From positions 1 to 31,902 of the IMG/VR virus record IMGVR_UViG_3300025083_000130: a stretch of DNA of 31,902 nucleotides; one strand, given 5' to 3'. This DNA comes from a virus. How positions within the stretch are numbered: the stretch's first letter is position 1; each line of letters begins with the position of its first letter. Under the pieces are notes generated by a model, which made no database searches, was not told the DNA's origin, and worked only from the letters and a program-made list of their open reading frames with translations. This document shows, piece after piece, positions 12,449 to 20,904 of the stretch. Made by a program: the position numbers and the translations under genes.

Positions 12449-13010
12449 CGGTATCATCCTTACCTATCCTTAATATCTTATCGTAGAAATCTTTCCTGTC
12501 TAGGTAATCTGGAATAAACGTCTCTGGGTCGCGCTTCATCAGCAATGTCGCGGCTCTGCCGACGACCAACTTACCTCCGACGGAAATAGGGCAAGGCGTA
12601 GCACTGGCGAACATAGCCTTCCAAGTGTCTAAGTTCTGGCAAAGCCGAGCCACCGAGGCAATCGACATACCCTGCTCCTTTAGGGCTTTGGCATCACGCC
12701 TCCGGTTGCACTCTGCATCCTGCTTATAGCCGCCCATAGACAAGCCAAGCACGTTGACCTGAACGCCCATACCACGGCCTATCAAGCAGCTTTCACTGCC
12801 GCCAGATGGCGCGCTAGGGCTGACAGCCGTAGGTGGTGGAGTGACGTTAGATGCCGCACCTGCGCCATTGTAATTATTGGTGGTGGATGTGGAGGGATTG
12901 TTTGAACTGACCGTGCTGTTGATGTTGCTGGTGTTCAAGTCGCCAGTCTGCTCGTTCTGAGCGTGTGCTGCGGTTAGTGTGAGCAGCAGAAGTAATATGA
13001 CCCGGCGCAT
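12378..13010 (-). CDS. Secreted Ser/Thr/Asn-rich protein
   Basis: A 210-residue protein with an N-terminal signal peptide (MRRVILLLLLTLTAAHAQ). Next come a low-complexity Ser/Thr/Asn/Pro region (about residues 20-70), a Cys-containing domain (CLIGRGMGVQVNVLGLSMGG, ECNRRRDAKAL, ARLCQNLDTWKAMF, TPCPI, about 75-145) and a charged tail. The four Cys suggest disulphides in the periplasm. I recall similar proteins, with N/S/T-rich linkers before this Cys domain, in marine phages; their function is unknown to me. It overlaps the downstream secreted-protein gene. Confidence 0.65.
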   Translation of the reverse strand: MRRVILLLLLTLTAAHAQNEQTGDLNTSNINSTVSSNNPSTSTTNNYNGAGAASNVTPPPTAVSPSAPSGGSESCLIGRGMGVQVNVLGLSMGGYKQDAECNRRRDAKALKEQGMSIASVARLCQNLDTWKAMFASATPCPISVGGKLVVGRAATLLMKRDPETFIPDYLDRKDFYDKILRIGKDDTDEENSDSNLSISERFRSTSRDDD

Positions 13011-13016
13011 CGCATC

Positions 13017-13190
13017 TTACAGCTTCTGCATTATGATGCCGCCGAGAGTGAATAACCCAAGCACAGCCGTGAAGGCTAAGGCCTCAATGCGCCACATGCG
13101 GCGGTCAAGAGTGTTTAATTTATCGTCAACCATCTGACGGAACACCTTGCACTCACGCTCATGTGCTTCTAGCTGCGCTTGGGTAGACAT
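13017..13190 (-). CDS. Small XhlA-like membrane protein (57 residues)
   Basis: A 57-residue ORF. The N-terminal half is a charged helix (QAQLEAHERECKVFRQMVDD) and the C-terminal half a membrane helix (IEALAFTAVLGLFTLGGIIM) ending KL. This is the layout of haemolysin XhlA and similar phage lysis proteins. It starts one base after the stop of the other small membrane ORF. It probably belongs to the lysis functions; the family call rests on layout only. Confidence 0.55.
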   Translation of the reverse strand: MSTQAQLEAHERECKVFRQMVDDKLNTLDRRMWRIEALAFTAVLGLFTLGGIIMQKL

Positions 13191-13191
13191 T

Positions 13192-13350
13192 TTATTTCTC
13201 TTTGGCTTTGCCGATATTCACGGCGCAAAGGTCAATAACACGATAGAGCTTGCCAATGAAGTTATCGTCTTTTTGAGTTGGTGTCACCGCAGCTATGATG
13301 CTGGCGGCACTGATGATTGCGGTTGCATATGAAATAATTGTCTCAATCAT
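13192..13350 (-). CDS. Small membrane protein, holin-like (52 residues)
   Basis: A 52-residue ORF with one hydrophobic helix at residues 2-24 (IETIISYATAIISAASIIAA), then TPTQKDD and a short amphipathic C-terminal region (FIGKLYRVIDLCAVNIGKAK). The start overlaps the upstream stop as ATGA. Similar small proteins with a V-TPTxKDD turn occur in marine phage lysis regions, from memory. It may be a holin, antiholin or accessory; with the GTA-type holin at 9848-10210 the genome would carry several candidate holins. Confidence 0.55.
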   Translation of the reverse strand: MIETIISYATAIISAASIIAAVTPTQKDDNFIGKLYRVIDLCAVNIGKAKEK

Positions 13351-13568
13351 TCTTCTGTCTCCGGTTCGGCTTCCAATGATGACTTTAGCATATTCATAAA
13401 TGCTTGTCTGCCGACATTCAGTTGGTCGATATTGAATTGTGCCGAACTGATTTTGCGGTCTAGGTCGAGCAGGTGGTTAATCATAACCTTCTGCTCATCC
13501 GTCAAATCATCTTCTGCATATTCAACACCGTCAATCGTGATAGGGGTCTTTTCCTGTTTTCCCATCAT
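13347..13568 (-). CDS. DUF6447-like small protein
   Basis: A 73-residue acidic protein opening with ITIDGVEYAEDDLTDEQKVM and then two helices with coiled-coil character (LDLDRKISSAQFNIDQLNVGRQAFMNML). This matches my memory of DUF6447, a small phage family found near tail genes; role unknown. AGGAG lies 4 nt before the first ATG and 7 nt before the second (13565), so the second may be the real start. It lies between the tail fibre region and the small membrane proteins. Confidence 0.6.
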   Translation of the reverse strand: MMGKQEKTPITIDGVEYAEDDLTDEQKVMINHLLDLDRKISSAQFNIDQLNVGRQAFMNMLKSSLEAEPETEE

Positions 13569-13586
13569 TCTCTCCTGTGTGTTGCG

Positions 13587-13904
13587 TTACCACGGCACTC
13601 CGTCAGTAGTAACAGGGGTTTTCTGCCCAGCAATATCAGCAGCCAGAGCAGCTTCGGTTTCGTCTTTATCAACGCTTTCGTAAACCCAGCCAAGCACATT
13701 AGCTTCGGTCAGGCTGTTAAAAGCAATAAAGCCGTCAGCACTTGCATCAGGCGTAAAGCCAACAGTGCCATAAGAGGAAGCAGAATAGGTTACGGCATCA
13801 TCGCCTTCCCCAACTGTTTCCGTTTCAGTGACGCGCCAATGCGCCACAGTAACGCCGCCATCGGCAGTGTTACGTTCTAAGTTTGCTATAGTCCAAGTTG
13901 CCAT
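13587..13904 (-). CDS. DUF7936-like small protein downstream of tail fibre
   Basis: A 105-residue acidic protein. It starts MATWTIANLERN, continues GGVTVAHWRVTE, has a strand-rich centre (SSYGTVGFTPD) and ends with a helix-like region and TDGVPW. I associate this pattern with a conserved phage family (DUF7936, from memory) that usually follows tail fibre genes. It is likely a virion-associated or fibre-assembly factor. The start lies one base after the fibre gene's stop. Confidence 0.6.
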   Translation of the reverse strand: MATWTIANLERNTADGGVTVAHWRVTETETVGEGDDAVTYSASSYGTVGFTPDASADGFIAFNSLTEANVLGWVYESVDKDETEAALAADIAGQKTPVTTDGVPW

Positions 13905-13905
13905 T

Positions 13906-15702
13906 TTAATTCTCCAGTGCGGTCAATCTTGCTTCAATGTTAGTTAGGCGTTGTTCAGTAGCCGCGCCAATAAAAGCTAGAAGTTCAGCATATCGAACAC
14001 CAAGTCGGGTGCGTTCAGTTGCACCTTCTGGTGCTTCTTCGGCTGTCTCATAGGTGTCTGTGCGGGTGTATGCGTCAACAGCCTCAATGCCATTTTCTTC
14101 GTCAGCTTCAACCGCTGGCACTTCGGTCTGTGTTTCCCACCAAGTCGTAGAGATGAAGAAGGCATAGTCACCAGCGTCCAAGCCAGCATCAGTCATAGCT
14201 TGCTGAATGTCTTGTGCAATGTGACCAGTGTGGGTTCTTGCGTTATCGCCTTTGCTTTCTACTGCGCTGTTCCACTTAAATGTCTTGAACAGTTTGCTTA
14301 GTGCTTTGGCGGCAGTAACCTCTGCATCCGTTAGGCTGGCAATCTGCTGCTTTTCGTTTGCATCCGATGTGCCAATAATGGTTGTGTTGGTGGCGTAAAC
14401 GTCATCCCAGCGAAACATAGAAGAACCAACATCTTTGGCATTGTCTATTCTATTTGCTCCATCAGTAGGAAGAATATCTAAAGCACCAAAGCTGATACCA
14501 CAATCGTTAGAGCCTATATAAGGTCTATTAGCTATAACCCCAATCGACCCGACAGTTGAGCCTTCTTTGCGGAAAGAAACAATATCGCCATCGCTTGTAT
14601 AAGAACTATTGATAAACATTGTGCCAACAGCAAACTCAGGTTGGTCACTGCCAAGTTTCACACCACTAGCACCGCCAGTAAAGTTTCTGGGGTCACTGCT
14701 TGTCGTTGAGATAAGGACATTCCCGCTGCTGTCGATGCGCATGCTTTCAGCAACTGTTGTTCCGTTGTATCTTTGAAATGCAATAGTGCCGTGAGAAGTG
14801 TTGTTGCGAGATGTTATTTTTGTTGTGCCGTTATCAGATTGAAATGATGCGAACTGATTTGTGCCATCTGCATCATAAAGACGAACTTGGCTATCTGATG
14901 CACTAATTGTAAGGGCTTTATCAGGCGAACTCGTGCCGATGCCTAACCGCTCCGCACTCGCATCCCAGAACAGCTTGGCAGTTGTGCCTGTGTCTTCGTA
15001 GAAGGAGATGTCGCCGTTGGTGTCTATTTTCATTCTTTGTTCGTTATCAATGGCAGAACCATCATAACCTGTGCGAAATTGAATAGAGCCATATCTACCA
15101 TTCGCATCAAGAATTACATTTCCGTAACTTGAATTTCCACCAACACTTTTTAATGTGATGTCTGGATTTGAGTTATTAAAAGTTATAAACCCACTGTTGC
15201 CGAATTGACTATCCCCATCCACAGTCAGCCCATCAGCCGTGACCGTGCCAGTGACATCAATGCCTGTGCTGATAACACTCATCTTTGTCTGGTCAGCAAC
15301 CTGAAAAACAAGATTGCCGCCGCCAGAACTTGTCGACAGTGTTAAGTTTGAGCCATCGTGAATAATTCTGCCATCATAGTCATCGCTAAATGGTGCTTTC
15401 ATATCTATATATGCACCAGACGCTCCGCCCATTTCCAAACGCGCAAAACCAGACGCAGGGGCAATATTGACATCTGTAAAACTGGCACCCGCAGAAGTCG
15501 TGCTGCCGATGACTGTGTTGTCGATTGTGCCGCCGTTAATATCAACAGTCGATAGAACATCTTGCTCGATGGCGTTGTTCAGTTCTTCGCGTGTGATTTT
15601 CTTGGTCTGCCCGGTGCTGGTATCGACAACGACAAACACATCAGTCGCGGCTGTGTTCGAGCCGGTGATTGCAGTGAGTTCGGATATTTTCTTGTCAGCC
15701 AT
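13906..15702 (-). CDS. Tail fibre with C-terminal S74 intramolecular chaperone
   Basis: A 598-residue fibre protein. The N-terminus (KISELTAITGSNTAATDVFV) is a typical virion-attachment segment. The middle has repeated beta-rich units (RLGIGTSSPDKALTI, ESMRIDSSGNVLI). The C-terminus, about residues 440-598, is a peptidase S74-type chaperone: GTSDANEKQQIASLT, then KTFKWN and HTGHIAQDIQQAM, ending in a coiled coil (TEQRLTNIEARLTALEN). Such domains drive trimerisation and then cleave themselves off; the Ser of TSDANEK is the likely nucleophile. It probably determines host binding. TAATG junction upstream. Confidence 0.8.
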   Translation of the reverse strand: MADKKISELTAITGSNTAATDVFVVVDTSTGQTKKITREELNNAIEQDVLSTVDINGGTIDNTVIGSTTSAGASFTDVNIAPASGFARLEMGGASGAYIDMKAPFSDDYDGRIIHDGSNLTLSTSSGGGNLVFQVADQTKMSVISTGIDVTGTVTADGLTVDGDSQFGNSGFITFNNSNPDITLKSVGGNSSYGNVILDANGRYGSIQFRTGYDGSAIDNEQRMKIDTNGDISFYEDTGTTAKLFWDASAERLGIGTSSPDKALTISASDSQVRLYDADGTNQFASFQSDNGTTKITSRNNTSHGTIAFQRYNGTTVAESMRIDSSGNVLISTTSSDPRNFTGGASGVKLGSDQPEFAVGTMFINSSYTSDGDIVSFRKEGSTVGSIGVIANRPYIGSNDCGISFGALDILPTDGANRIDNAKDVGSSMFRWDDVYATNTTIIGTSDANEKQQIASLTDAEVTAAKALSKLFKTFKWNSAVESKGDNARTHTGHIAQDIQQAMTDAGLDAGDYAFFISTTWWETQTEVPAVEADEENGIEAVDAYTRTDTYETAEEAPEGATERTRLGVRYAELLAFIGAATEQRLTNIEARLTALEN

Positions 15703-16613
15703 TATATACCCCAGACTGTGACGAATGAACTATTGCTGCCACGGAAAGTGCCAGATGTTGTGAACTGCACGAATGACCACGCTTCGCTGCGAGTAGATAT
15801 TGAAGCCATATTGTTTGCGGTAAGGTCAACACCTAAATCTTCCCCACCAGCTTCAGTATTGCTTCCAACCTCATCATCTCTGCGCGCATAGCTGATTGAT
15901 ACTGGCTTGCCAATACCGCTTTGACCGTTATTAAAATTCATAATCTCAGCAACACCGAAATAAGAACGCGCATAATCAGCACTGTCAGCCCCCGGCCCTT
16001 GCAAATCCATCGTGTCTTCGAGCGTAATCAAACTGCGTGTGCTTGCGCCGCCAGCTTTGAGCGTTGGCTGGTAGGCGGAGTTCTCAGAAGTAATGTTAAG
16101 CAAGAACCCAACCTTGACATAGCTGTAATTACCAAGACCCGATACTGTGATTGTGCTGGTGTTTGAACCCGGCTCAGTCGTGCCAACGTGCTTCAGGCCA
16201 GTATCGGCCAAAGCTGCGATGGCTTGCGATGTGCGAAGCGGTGTCATCACATAGGTGTTATCAGTGCCTACTTCTGCGGTTTGTTGCGAAGCCACCGCTA
16301 AGTTAATAATAGTCGTGCCACTGCTATTCTTGACAGAAGTGCCAGAGGCAGACGCGGCTTGAATGACATCGGTGCGAACTTCAAACTTTGAGCCAGACTG
16401 GTCAAGATAGCCGACAATAATCCAGTCTGTGTCGGATGCGTTCCGCATCTTAAGCAAGTGATTTGCCGTATCATACCAAAACATATTTGCGGCGGTGACA
16501 GTCGGTGCTGTCGAGTTGCTATTGTTCGACAAGATAGCTTGTAGAACACTGTTGATGTCAGCCCGTGCCAGTAGGCTCGTCTGGTTGTCAATTACATAAT
16601 CATGTGTTGCCAT
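15702..16613 (-). CDS. Tail fibre / tip-associated fibre protein
   Basis: A 303-residue beta-rich fibre protein. Residues about 45-72 (MFWYDTANHLLKMRNASD) form a segment common near fibre N-termini, where it describes a repeated collar-like unit. A Ser/Thr/Gly-rich body follows, and it ends with FVQFTTSGTFRGSN and VTVWGI. It lies between the gpJ-like tip protein and the S74 fibre with TAATG at both junctions, so it probably connects or accompanies the receptor-binding fibre. No enzymatic motif was seen. Confidence 0.7.
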   Translation of the reverse strand: MATHDYVIDNQTSLLARADINSVLQAILSNNSNSTAPTVTAANMFWYDTANHLLKMRNASDTDWIIVGYLDQSGSKFEVRTDVIQAASASGTSVKNSSGTTIINLAVASQQTAEVGTDNTYVMTPLRTSQAIAALADTGLKHVGTTEPGSNTSTITVSGLGNYSYVKVGFLLNITSENSAYQPTLKAGGASTRSLITLEDTMDLQGPGADSADYARSYFGVAEIMNFNNGQSGIGKPVSISYARRDDEVGSNTEAGGEDLGVDLTANNMASISTRSEAWSFVQFTTSGTFRGSNSSFVTVWGI

Positions 16614-19225
16614 TAGTTATACTCCACCACTGCGGTAAGTTCATCGATGCTTGGCGAAATGTTTTCGGCCTCTGAAACCAATACTACACGAAAACGGAAC
16701 GCCCTGCCACTAAAGTCGCCAGCCTTAAACAGTTTGTAATCCGACCACGTTGGCGACGACGCCGGGTTATCATTTGTTGTTGAAATATAGAACAAGACAT
16801 TGTGGTCTGCAAACTGCGGGTCAGACCAGCTATCCCACAAGCCAGTCCAAGTGTTCCAATCACCAGCAATGTCATCCCACAAGCCAGCACCAGCATTAAA
16901 CCTAGTGACAGCCGCGTCTATGCGCGCCCTAACGCGCCGCACAGAGCCAGTGTCAATGTAGTTGCTAAAGTCATAAGTGCCTGTCGCCGGGCTGCTCTCT
17001 GACGCGCCTGTGGTGCTTGTGAGGCGCAGATTGCCTGATGTCACTGTCAGGTTTGTTTTGCTGCCAGAGAACGTGCTGTGTTCGGCTTGGTTGCTGGTGT
17101 TGCTGAAATCTTCTAGGTCAACTGCTGGCACGACAACGCTGGTATAGTTAGTGCTGTTGATGCCCAGCTTGTCATATGCGCGGATGGTGTATGTGCCAGA
17201 CCGCGCCGGAACAGTAATGCTGTTAGCCGGACGCGCCACTTTATAGACTGCCGTTGTTGCATTTGCCCAGCTTGCGCCGCTTTCTTCGATGGCGTGACGG
17301 ATGCGGTAGAAACTCAAGTCAAGATTATTAACCGCTTCCCACTCTAAGTTCAGCAATGCGCCGCCCACTGTAGCGTTAAAGTTAGTAACATCATCTGGCG
17401 CATCGACAAATGCGTTGACTGCATAATTCTGCCGCAATTCATACTCGCCACGGATGCCAAACGTGTTCACTGACCTTGCGCGAATGTCATAGTTTGTGTT
17501 CTCAACATCAATAATCTCAAACAAGCCTAACTCGCCAACACCCGCTTGCGTAAACACGCTATCGGTTGATTTCTTATATTCGACCTCAACAAAGTCAATG
17601 CGCTCTGGTGAAGCTGAATCAATAGTCACGCCCAAGACGGTGAACACGCCTTCGTTAATCACACGCGCTTCGGTCACAACATTTACACTAACTGGCGGCG
17701 CAACAAACGCATCAGCCAAAGATGTGTTGTTAGTTTCAAACGCGGTTTCTTCGGCAGACCAGTCATAGACAGCCGAACTGATTTCACCCAGCGTCAGATT
17801 GACCTCAAGCATCGTGTCGCCTGTCGGTGCGAACTGCCAAGCCAGCACCTCAAATGTTTTCTCTGTCCACCCGGCGCGTGTATTCGTCAGCTTAATAATA
17901 TCGCCAACCTGAACTTGCATTGCGCGAAGACCCATTGTGGCGTTGACCACAATCTGTTCACGATTGCGGAACAGCAGAATTTTAGCAATACGCTGCGCCA
18001 TTGTGCTGGTCGATGTAAATGGCAAATCCAAGCTGGTCTTGATTTCTTCACCGCCATCAATGTCTGTGATTGTCGTAGCACTCAGGCGAACCTCTGGATA
18101 ATCGGTCTGCATCCAGTTGCTTTCTTCGCCAGAGAATTTGCCGTTGACGATATTGAAGTTCTCTTGGCGACTGCGGCGCGTCTGTATCTGTAGATTGCCA
18201 CGCAAATCATCTTCATCGAATGTATAGATTGGCGTTGTATATGCGCCAGCTTTGACGCGGAACTTGCCTTGTGCATACCAGACCGAACCAGCCATTGATT
18301 TGGTTATGCTTTCAATAATCTTGTCTGGCTGCGTCCCTGTCGTGAATGAACCGTTGACTTCATAGCGGTTTTCTGTGCCGCCAGCGGCCAGTGTTACGTC
18401 ATCATCGCAGACATTCATTGCTGTGATGAACGATGTATCGTCAACCTCATCGCTGTCCGCGTTGATGCCATATCCAGATGTCAGGTAATCACGCAAGCAC
18501 AAGGCCGCGTTTGCTGACCAAGCTGTCGTTGCCGTGTTTGGGTTATAAACCTTCTTGCCCTTAATCACGGCAGAGATTTGCGGCTCACCTTGCGGGAACG
18601 CTTCTTGGTCAAACTCTAGGCGAATGTAGAGATAAGCAACGCCTTGCAAGCGGTGGTCGTTTGTCCATAGACCGCTTGACACTGTAACCAGTTCACTGGC
18701 TGCCGCTTGATTATCTGCGCCAAGAAACGCGGCGCAATAGACTTTGTTGTCATACTTATCTGGCGCGGTAGATGTCTGCAATGTTGTTGTCAGACCTGAC
18801 GCAAACGTCAACTGCTCATCGTTTAGATATACTTCTTCAACGCTTTCAATCTCGTGACCAGCCAGTGCCACCAGAATGTGCAAGTCCTTATTGTTGTTCG
18901 TCGTCTCCTTATAAACAATCGCGCCGCCGACCTTAGTCTTGCCATAAACAATGGCGTGGTCTGCTGCGGGTGATAAGCCGGCTACGTCATAGCCAGTCAG
19001 ATTGTTGCCAGCGTTTACATCTTTGACATCTGGCGAAAGAAGTTTGGCTGCGGTGGAAAGTGCGAATGTCGTAGCAAAGTGCGTCCAGAAACTAGTGCCA
19101 ATCAGTGCTGCCGTGCCGCCAACTGCGGCTGTTATTGCGGTTGATAGCAATGAGACAGCCACACTAACCGCCCCAGCTTCTGCGGCAGTCGGCAGGAATA
19201 GTAAAAAAAGTAAAACGTGCCACAT
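16613..19225 (-). CDS. gpJ-like tail tip / host-specificity protein
   Basis: An 870-residue tip protein in the position of lambda J, directly after the K-like peptidase. The N-terminus (MWHVLLFLLFLPTAAEAG) looks like a signal peptide, followed by an Ala-rich hydrophobic stretch to about residue 65. Next are HIVYGKTKVGGAIVYKE-like baseplate-hub sequence (about 92-110), hub domains, and fibronectin-III-like modules (about 570-720, e.g. NLEWEAVNNLDLSFYRIR). I chose ATG 19225, one base after the previous stop; an ATG at 19276 would add 17 residues before the hydrophobic segment. It should form the tail tip and contact the host receptor. Confidence 0.8.
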   Translation of the reverse strand: MWHVLLFLLFLPTAAEAGAVSVAVSLLSTAITAAVGGTAALIGTSFWTHFATTFALSTAAKLLSPDVKDVNAGNNLTGYDVAGLSPAADHAIVYGKTKVGGAIVYKETTNNNKDLHILVALAGHEIESVEEVYLNDEQLTFASGLTTTLQTSTAPDKYDNKVYCAAFLGADNQAAASELVTVSSGLWTNDHRLQGVAYLYIRLEFDQEAFPQGEPQISAVIKGKKVYNPNTATTAWSANAALCLRDYLTSGYGINADSDEVDDTSFITAMNVCDDDVTLAAGGTENRYEVNGSFTTGTQPDKIIESITKSMAGSVWYAQGKFRVKAGAYTTPIYTFDEDDLRGNLQIQTRRSRQENFNIVNGKFSGEESNWMQTDYPEVRLSATTITDIDGGEEIKTSLDLPFTSTSTMAQRIAKILLFRNREQIVVNATMGLRAMQVQVGDIIKLTNTRAGWTEKTFEVLAWQFAPTGDTMLEVNLTLGEISSAVYDWSAEETAFETNNTSLADAFVAPPVSVNVVTEARVINEGVFTVLGVTIDSASPERIDFVEVEYKKSTDSVFTQAGVGELGLFEIIDVENTNYDIRARSVNTFGIRGEYELRQNYAVNAFVDAPDDVTNFNATVGGALLNLEWEAVNNLDLSFYRIRHAIEESGASWANATTAVYKVARPANSITVPARSGTYTIRAYDKLGINSTNYTSVVVPAVDLEDFSNTSNQAEHSTFSGSKTNLTVTSGNLRLTSTTGASESSPATGTYDFSNYIDTGSVRRVRARIDAAVTRFNAGAGLWDDIAGDWNTWTGLWDSWSDPQFADHNVLFYISTTNDNPASSPTWSDYKLFKAGDFSGRAFRFRVVLVSEAENISPSIDELTAVVEYN

Positions 19226-19226
19226 A

Positions 19227-19649
19227 TCAAATCGCCCAGAAAATATCGTCAGCCTGTGTCGGTAAGAATACCACACCTTCGTCAGAAATAAACGCTACCT
19301 TGTCACCAATGCAAACACCAAGCGCAATCTGTGTAACTTGGTTATCTGCCGGGCGTCCGACTAACGAACCACGCGGCGGCAGCTTAACGTGTATTCGTGT
19401 CAGCCTTTTATCTAAGGCTTGCTCAATGTTGGCAAAGCCTTGCGTCTTCAGCAGCTTGAGATAATGCCGCTTTGCACCAAAGGCCGTCTTATAATTACCC
19501 GACCAATCCGATGCTAGTGGCTTTCCGGTCATAGCCAGATGCGCTCGATTAGCAAAGTTAAGGCAATCATTCTCACCCCACGCAAACGGCTTGTCGCGCA
19601 GACTGTCAATCAAATCGTTTAAGTTATGTGACCATTCTGCTAGGCGCAT
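19227..19649 (-). CDS. Tail-tip cysteine peptidase-like protein (lambda K-like)
   Basis: A 140-residue protein whose N-terminal region carries FAWGENDCLNFANRAH, the Cys motif of NlpC/P60-like phage proteins (DUF6950-type). A later GDKVAFISDEG segment fits the rest of the fold, although a clear catalytic His was not confirmed. Lambda K and the GTA peptidase occupy the same place, between the L-like protein and J, and help open the cell wall or assemble the tip. ATG 19649 forms TGATG with the previous stop; an ATG at 19661 is an alternative. Confidence 0.65.
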   Translation of the reverse strand: MRLAEWSHNLNDLIDSLRDKPFAWGENDCLNFANRAHLAMTGKPLASDWSGNYKTAFGAKRHYLKLLKTQGFANIEQALDKRLTRIHVKLPPRGSLVGRPADNQVTQIALGVCIGDKVAFISDEGVVFLPTQADDIFWAI

Positions 19650-20275
19650 CACCGCCCCCAAGCAAACTTCTTGTCCTGCAAGTCGTTGACAAACTGGAAG
19701 CCCAAATCATTTGGAAAGCGCGACTTTTGGCTTTCGTGTGTATAGCGGCGCACACGCGGACGCTGCAAGTCAATCAATCGGCTTTCAACACCGACAGCGA
19801 TGGTCGCAGTCTCCGGCCCCTCGTCAATGTTCATTTGGTCTATGTAGCCAGTAAATATCTCAGCCATTACGCTTTCTGTATCTGTAGCAATACTGAACGC
19901 AGAGCCATTTTCGTTCAACAAGAACGAACCATTTTCCTGCAACAGAAACTCGCCCCTTGCGTCCAACGCTCCAAAGTAAATCTTGCACTTGCGACCCTGA
20001 TACGGCTCAGACAGTGCAAGGCTAATAAGTTCGCTAGGTATGCCAGACAGTGTAAGTGTCGCGCCTTTGGCTGCAACTTCAGATGTTTCGTCAATAGTCG
20101 AGATGGCAAGCATATTGCCGCTGCCAACATAGGTATCACCATCAATATTCTGCTCACCCAAGCCAGACCAAAAACGCAATGTCGATGTCTGGAAGAATAA
20201 CTCCACAGCAAAAAACGGCGTAATCTCTGCCGCCAGTAATTCTGTGGCAAGTGCTGTTGGTAAATCGCGGCTCAC
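19649..20275 (-). CDS. Tail-tip protein, DUF2163/lambda L-like position
   Basis: A 208-residue beta-rich protein. It has AVELFFQTSTLRFWSG near residues 22-38, GATLTLSGIPSELISLAL in the middle and YQGRKCKIYFGAL, like DUF2163-type and other hub proteins of GTA-like phages. It ends with FVNDLQDKKFAWGR. The GTG start overlaps the previous stop as GTGA. Its order after the tape measure and M-like genes and before the peptidase and J corresponds to lambda L or the GTA hub protein. Confidence 0.6.
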   Translation of the reverse strand: MSRDLPTALATELLAAEITPFFAVELFFQTSTLRFWSGLGEQNIDGDTYVGSGNMLAISTIDETSEVAAKGATLTLSGIPSELISLALSEPYQGRKCKIYFGALDARGEFLLQENGSFLLNENGSAFSIATDTESVMAEIFTGYIDQMNIDEGPETATIAVGVESRLIDLQRPRVRRYTHESQKSRFPNDLGFQFVNDLQDKKFAWGR

Positions 20276-20904
20276 GTTATGGCCTCAACTGCGGCAAAGG
20301 TAATGCCGAAATGCGTTACCTCATTGATTGACCAGTTTGTTTCGTTGGTCGCAAGACGGAATATGCCCTTTGCATTGCTAACTGTAACCGCCGCATTATC
20401 GGCTGGTGCTGTGCGGATAGATGGATAGATGTCGATGTTAGCTTCACCAGATGCGCTAGTGGTTACATCGTTCAACACCTTATGCAGCGTTGCTGACGAT
20501 GATGTGCCAAGCTGGATATAGTCGCCAGCTTTTAGGTAGCCAGACGCACTAGCTGGCGCGCCATCAATGGTCAGACTGCCACCTGTTTGGTCTGCGCCGT
20601 TTACTAGCGGTGTGCCGGGTGTAGAGGCTGCGCTGCCGCGTGGCGTTGCACCTGATGGGTCGCCCAGTAAGAACGTGCCTTGCTGACCCTTTAGCTTAAC
20701 CAGAAACGATACCCATTCCTCACCTTCGGCGCGGGTCATTGGCGGCAATGCAATCTCTGCTTCCCATTGCTGACCTGAGTGGGAAATAACCTGCTGCTTT
20801 AGCGTGAATGGCGATTGAGATATGCCAACAACATTACGCGCTCGCAGATTGATGGAGCGGATGCCAGTGACTGTCGGCAGTGTTAGTGGATAAGAATATG
20901 CCAT
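20272..20904 (-). CDS. Minor tail protein (distal tail/lambda M-like position)
   Basis: A 210-residue beta-rich protein. SYPLTLPTVTGIRSINLRAR near the N-terminus, then WEAEIALPPMTRAEGEEWVSFLVKLKG, then a Gly/Ser/Thr-rich insertion (about 85-160) and a final beta region. Distal-tail-type proteins begin similarly. It starts by TAATG at the tape-measure stop, matching lambda M in order. It probably forms the ring between the tube and the tip. Confidence 0.55.
   Translation of the reverse strand: MAYSYPLTLPTVTGIRSINLRARNVVGISQSPFTLKQQVISHSGQQWEAEIALPPMTRAEGEEWVSFLVKLKGQQGTFLLGDPSGATPRGSAASTPGTPLVNGADQTGGSLTIDGAPASASGYLKAGDYIQLGTSSSATLHKVLNDVTTSASGEANIDIYPSIRTAPADNAAVTVSNAKGIFRLATNETNWSINEVTHFGITFAAVEAIT

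Noticed and set aside
11250-13010. Classical Rz/Rz1 spanin pair
   Set aside because: The 135-residue protein fits an inner-membrane spanin layout, but no nearby signal peptide has a lipobox Cys, so a pair cannot be claimed.
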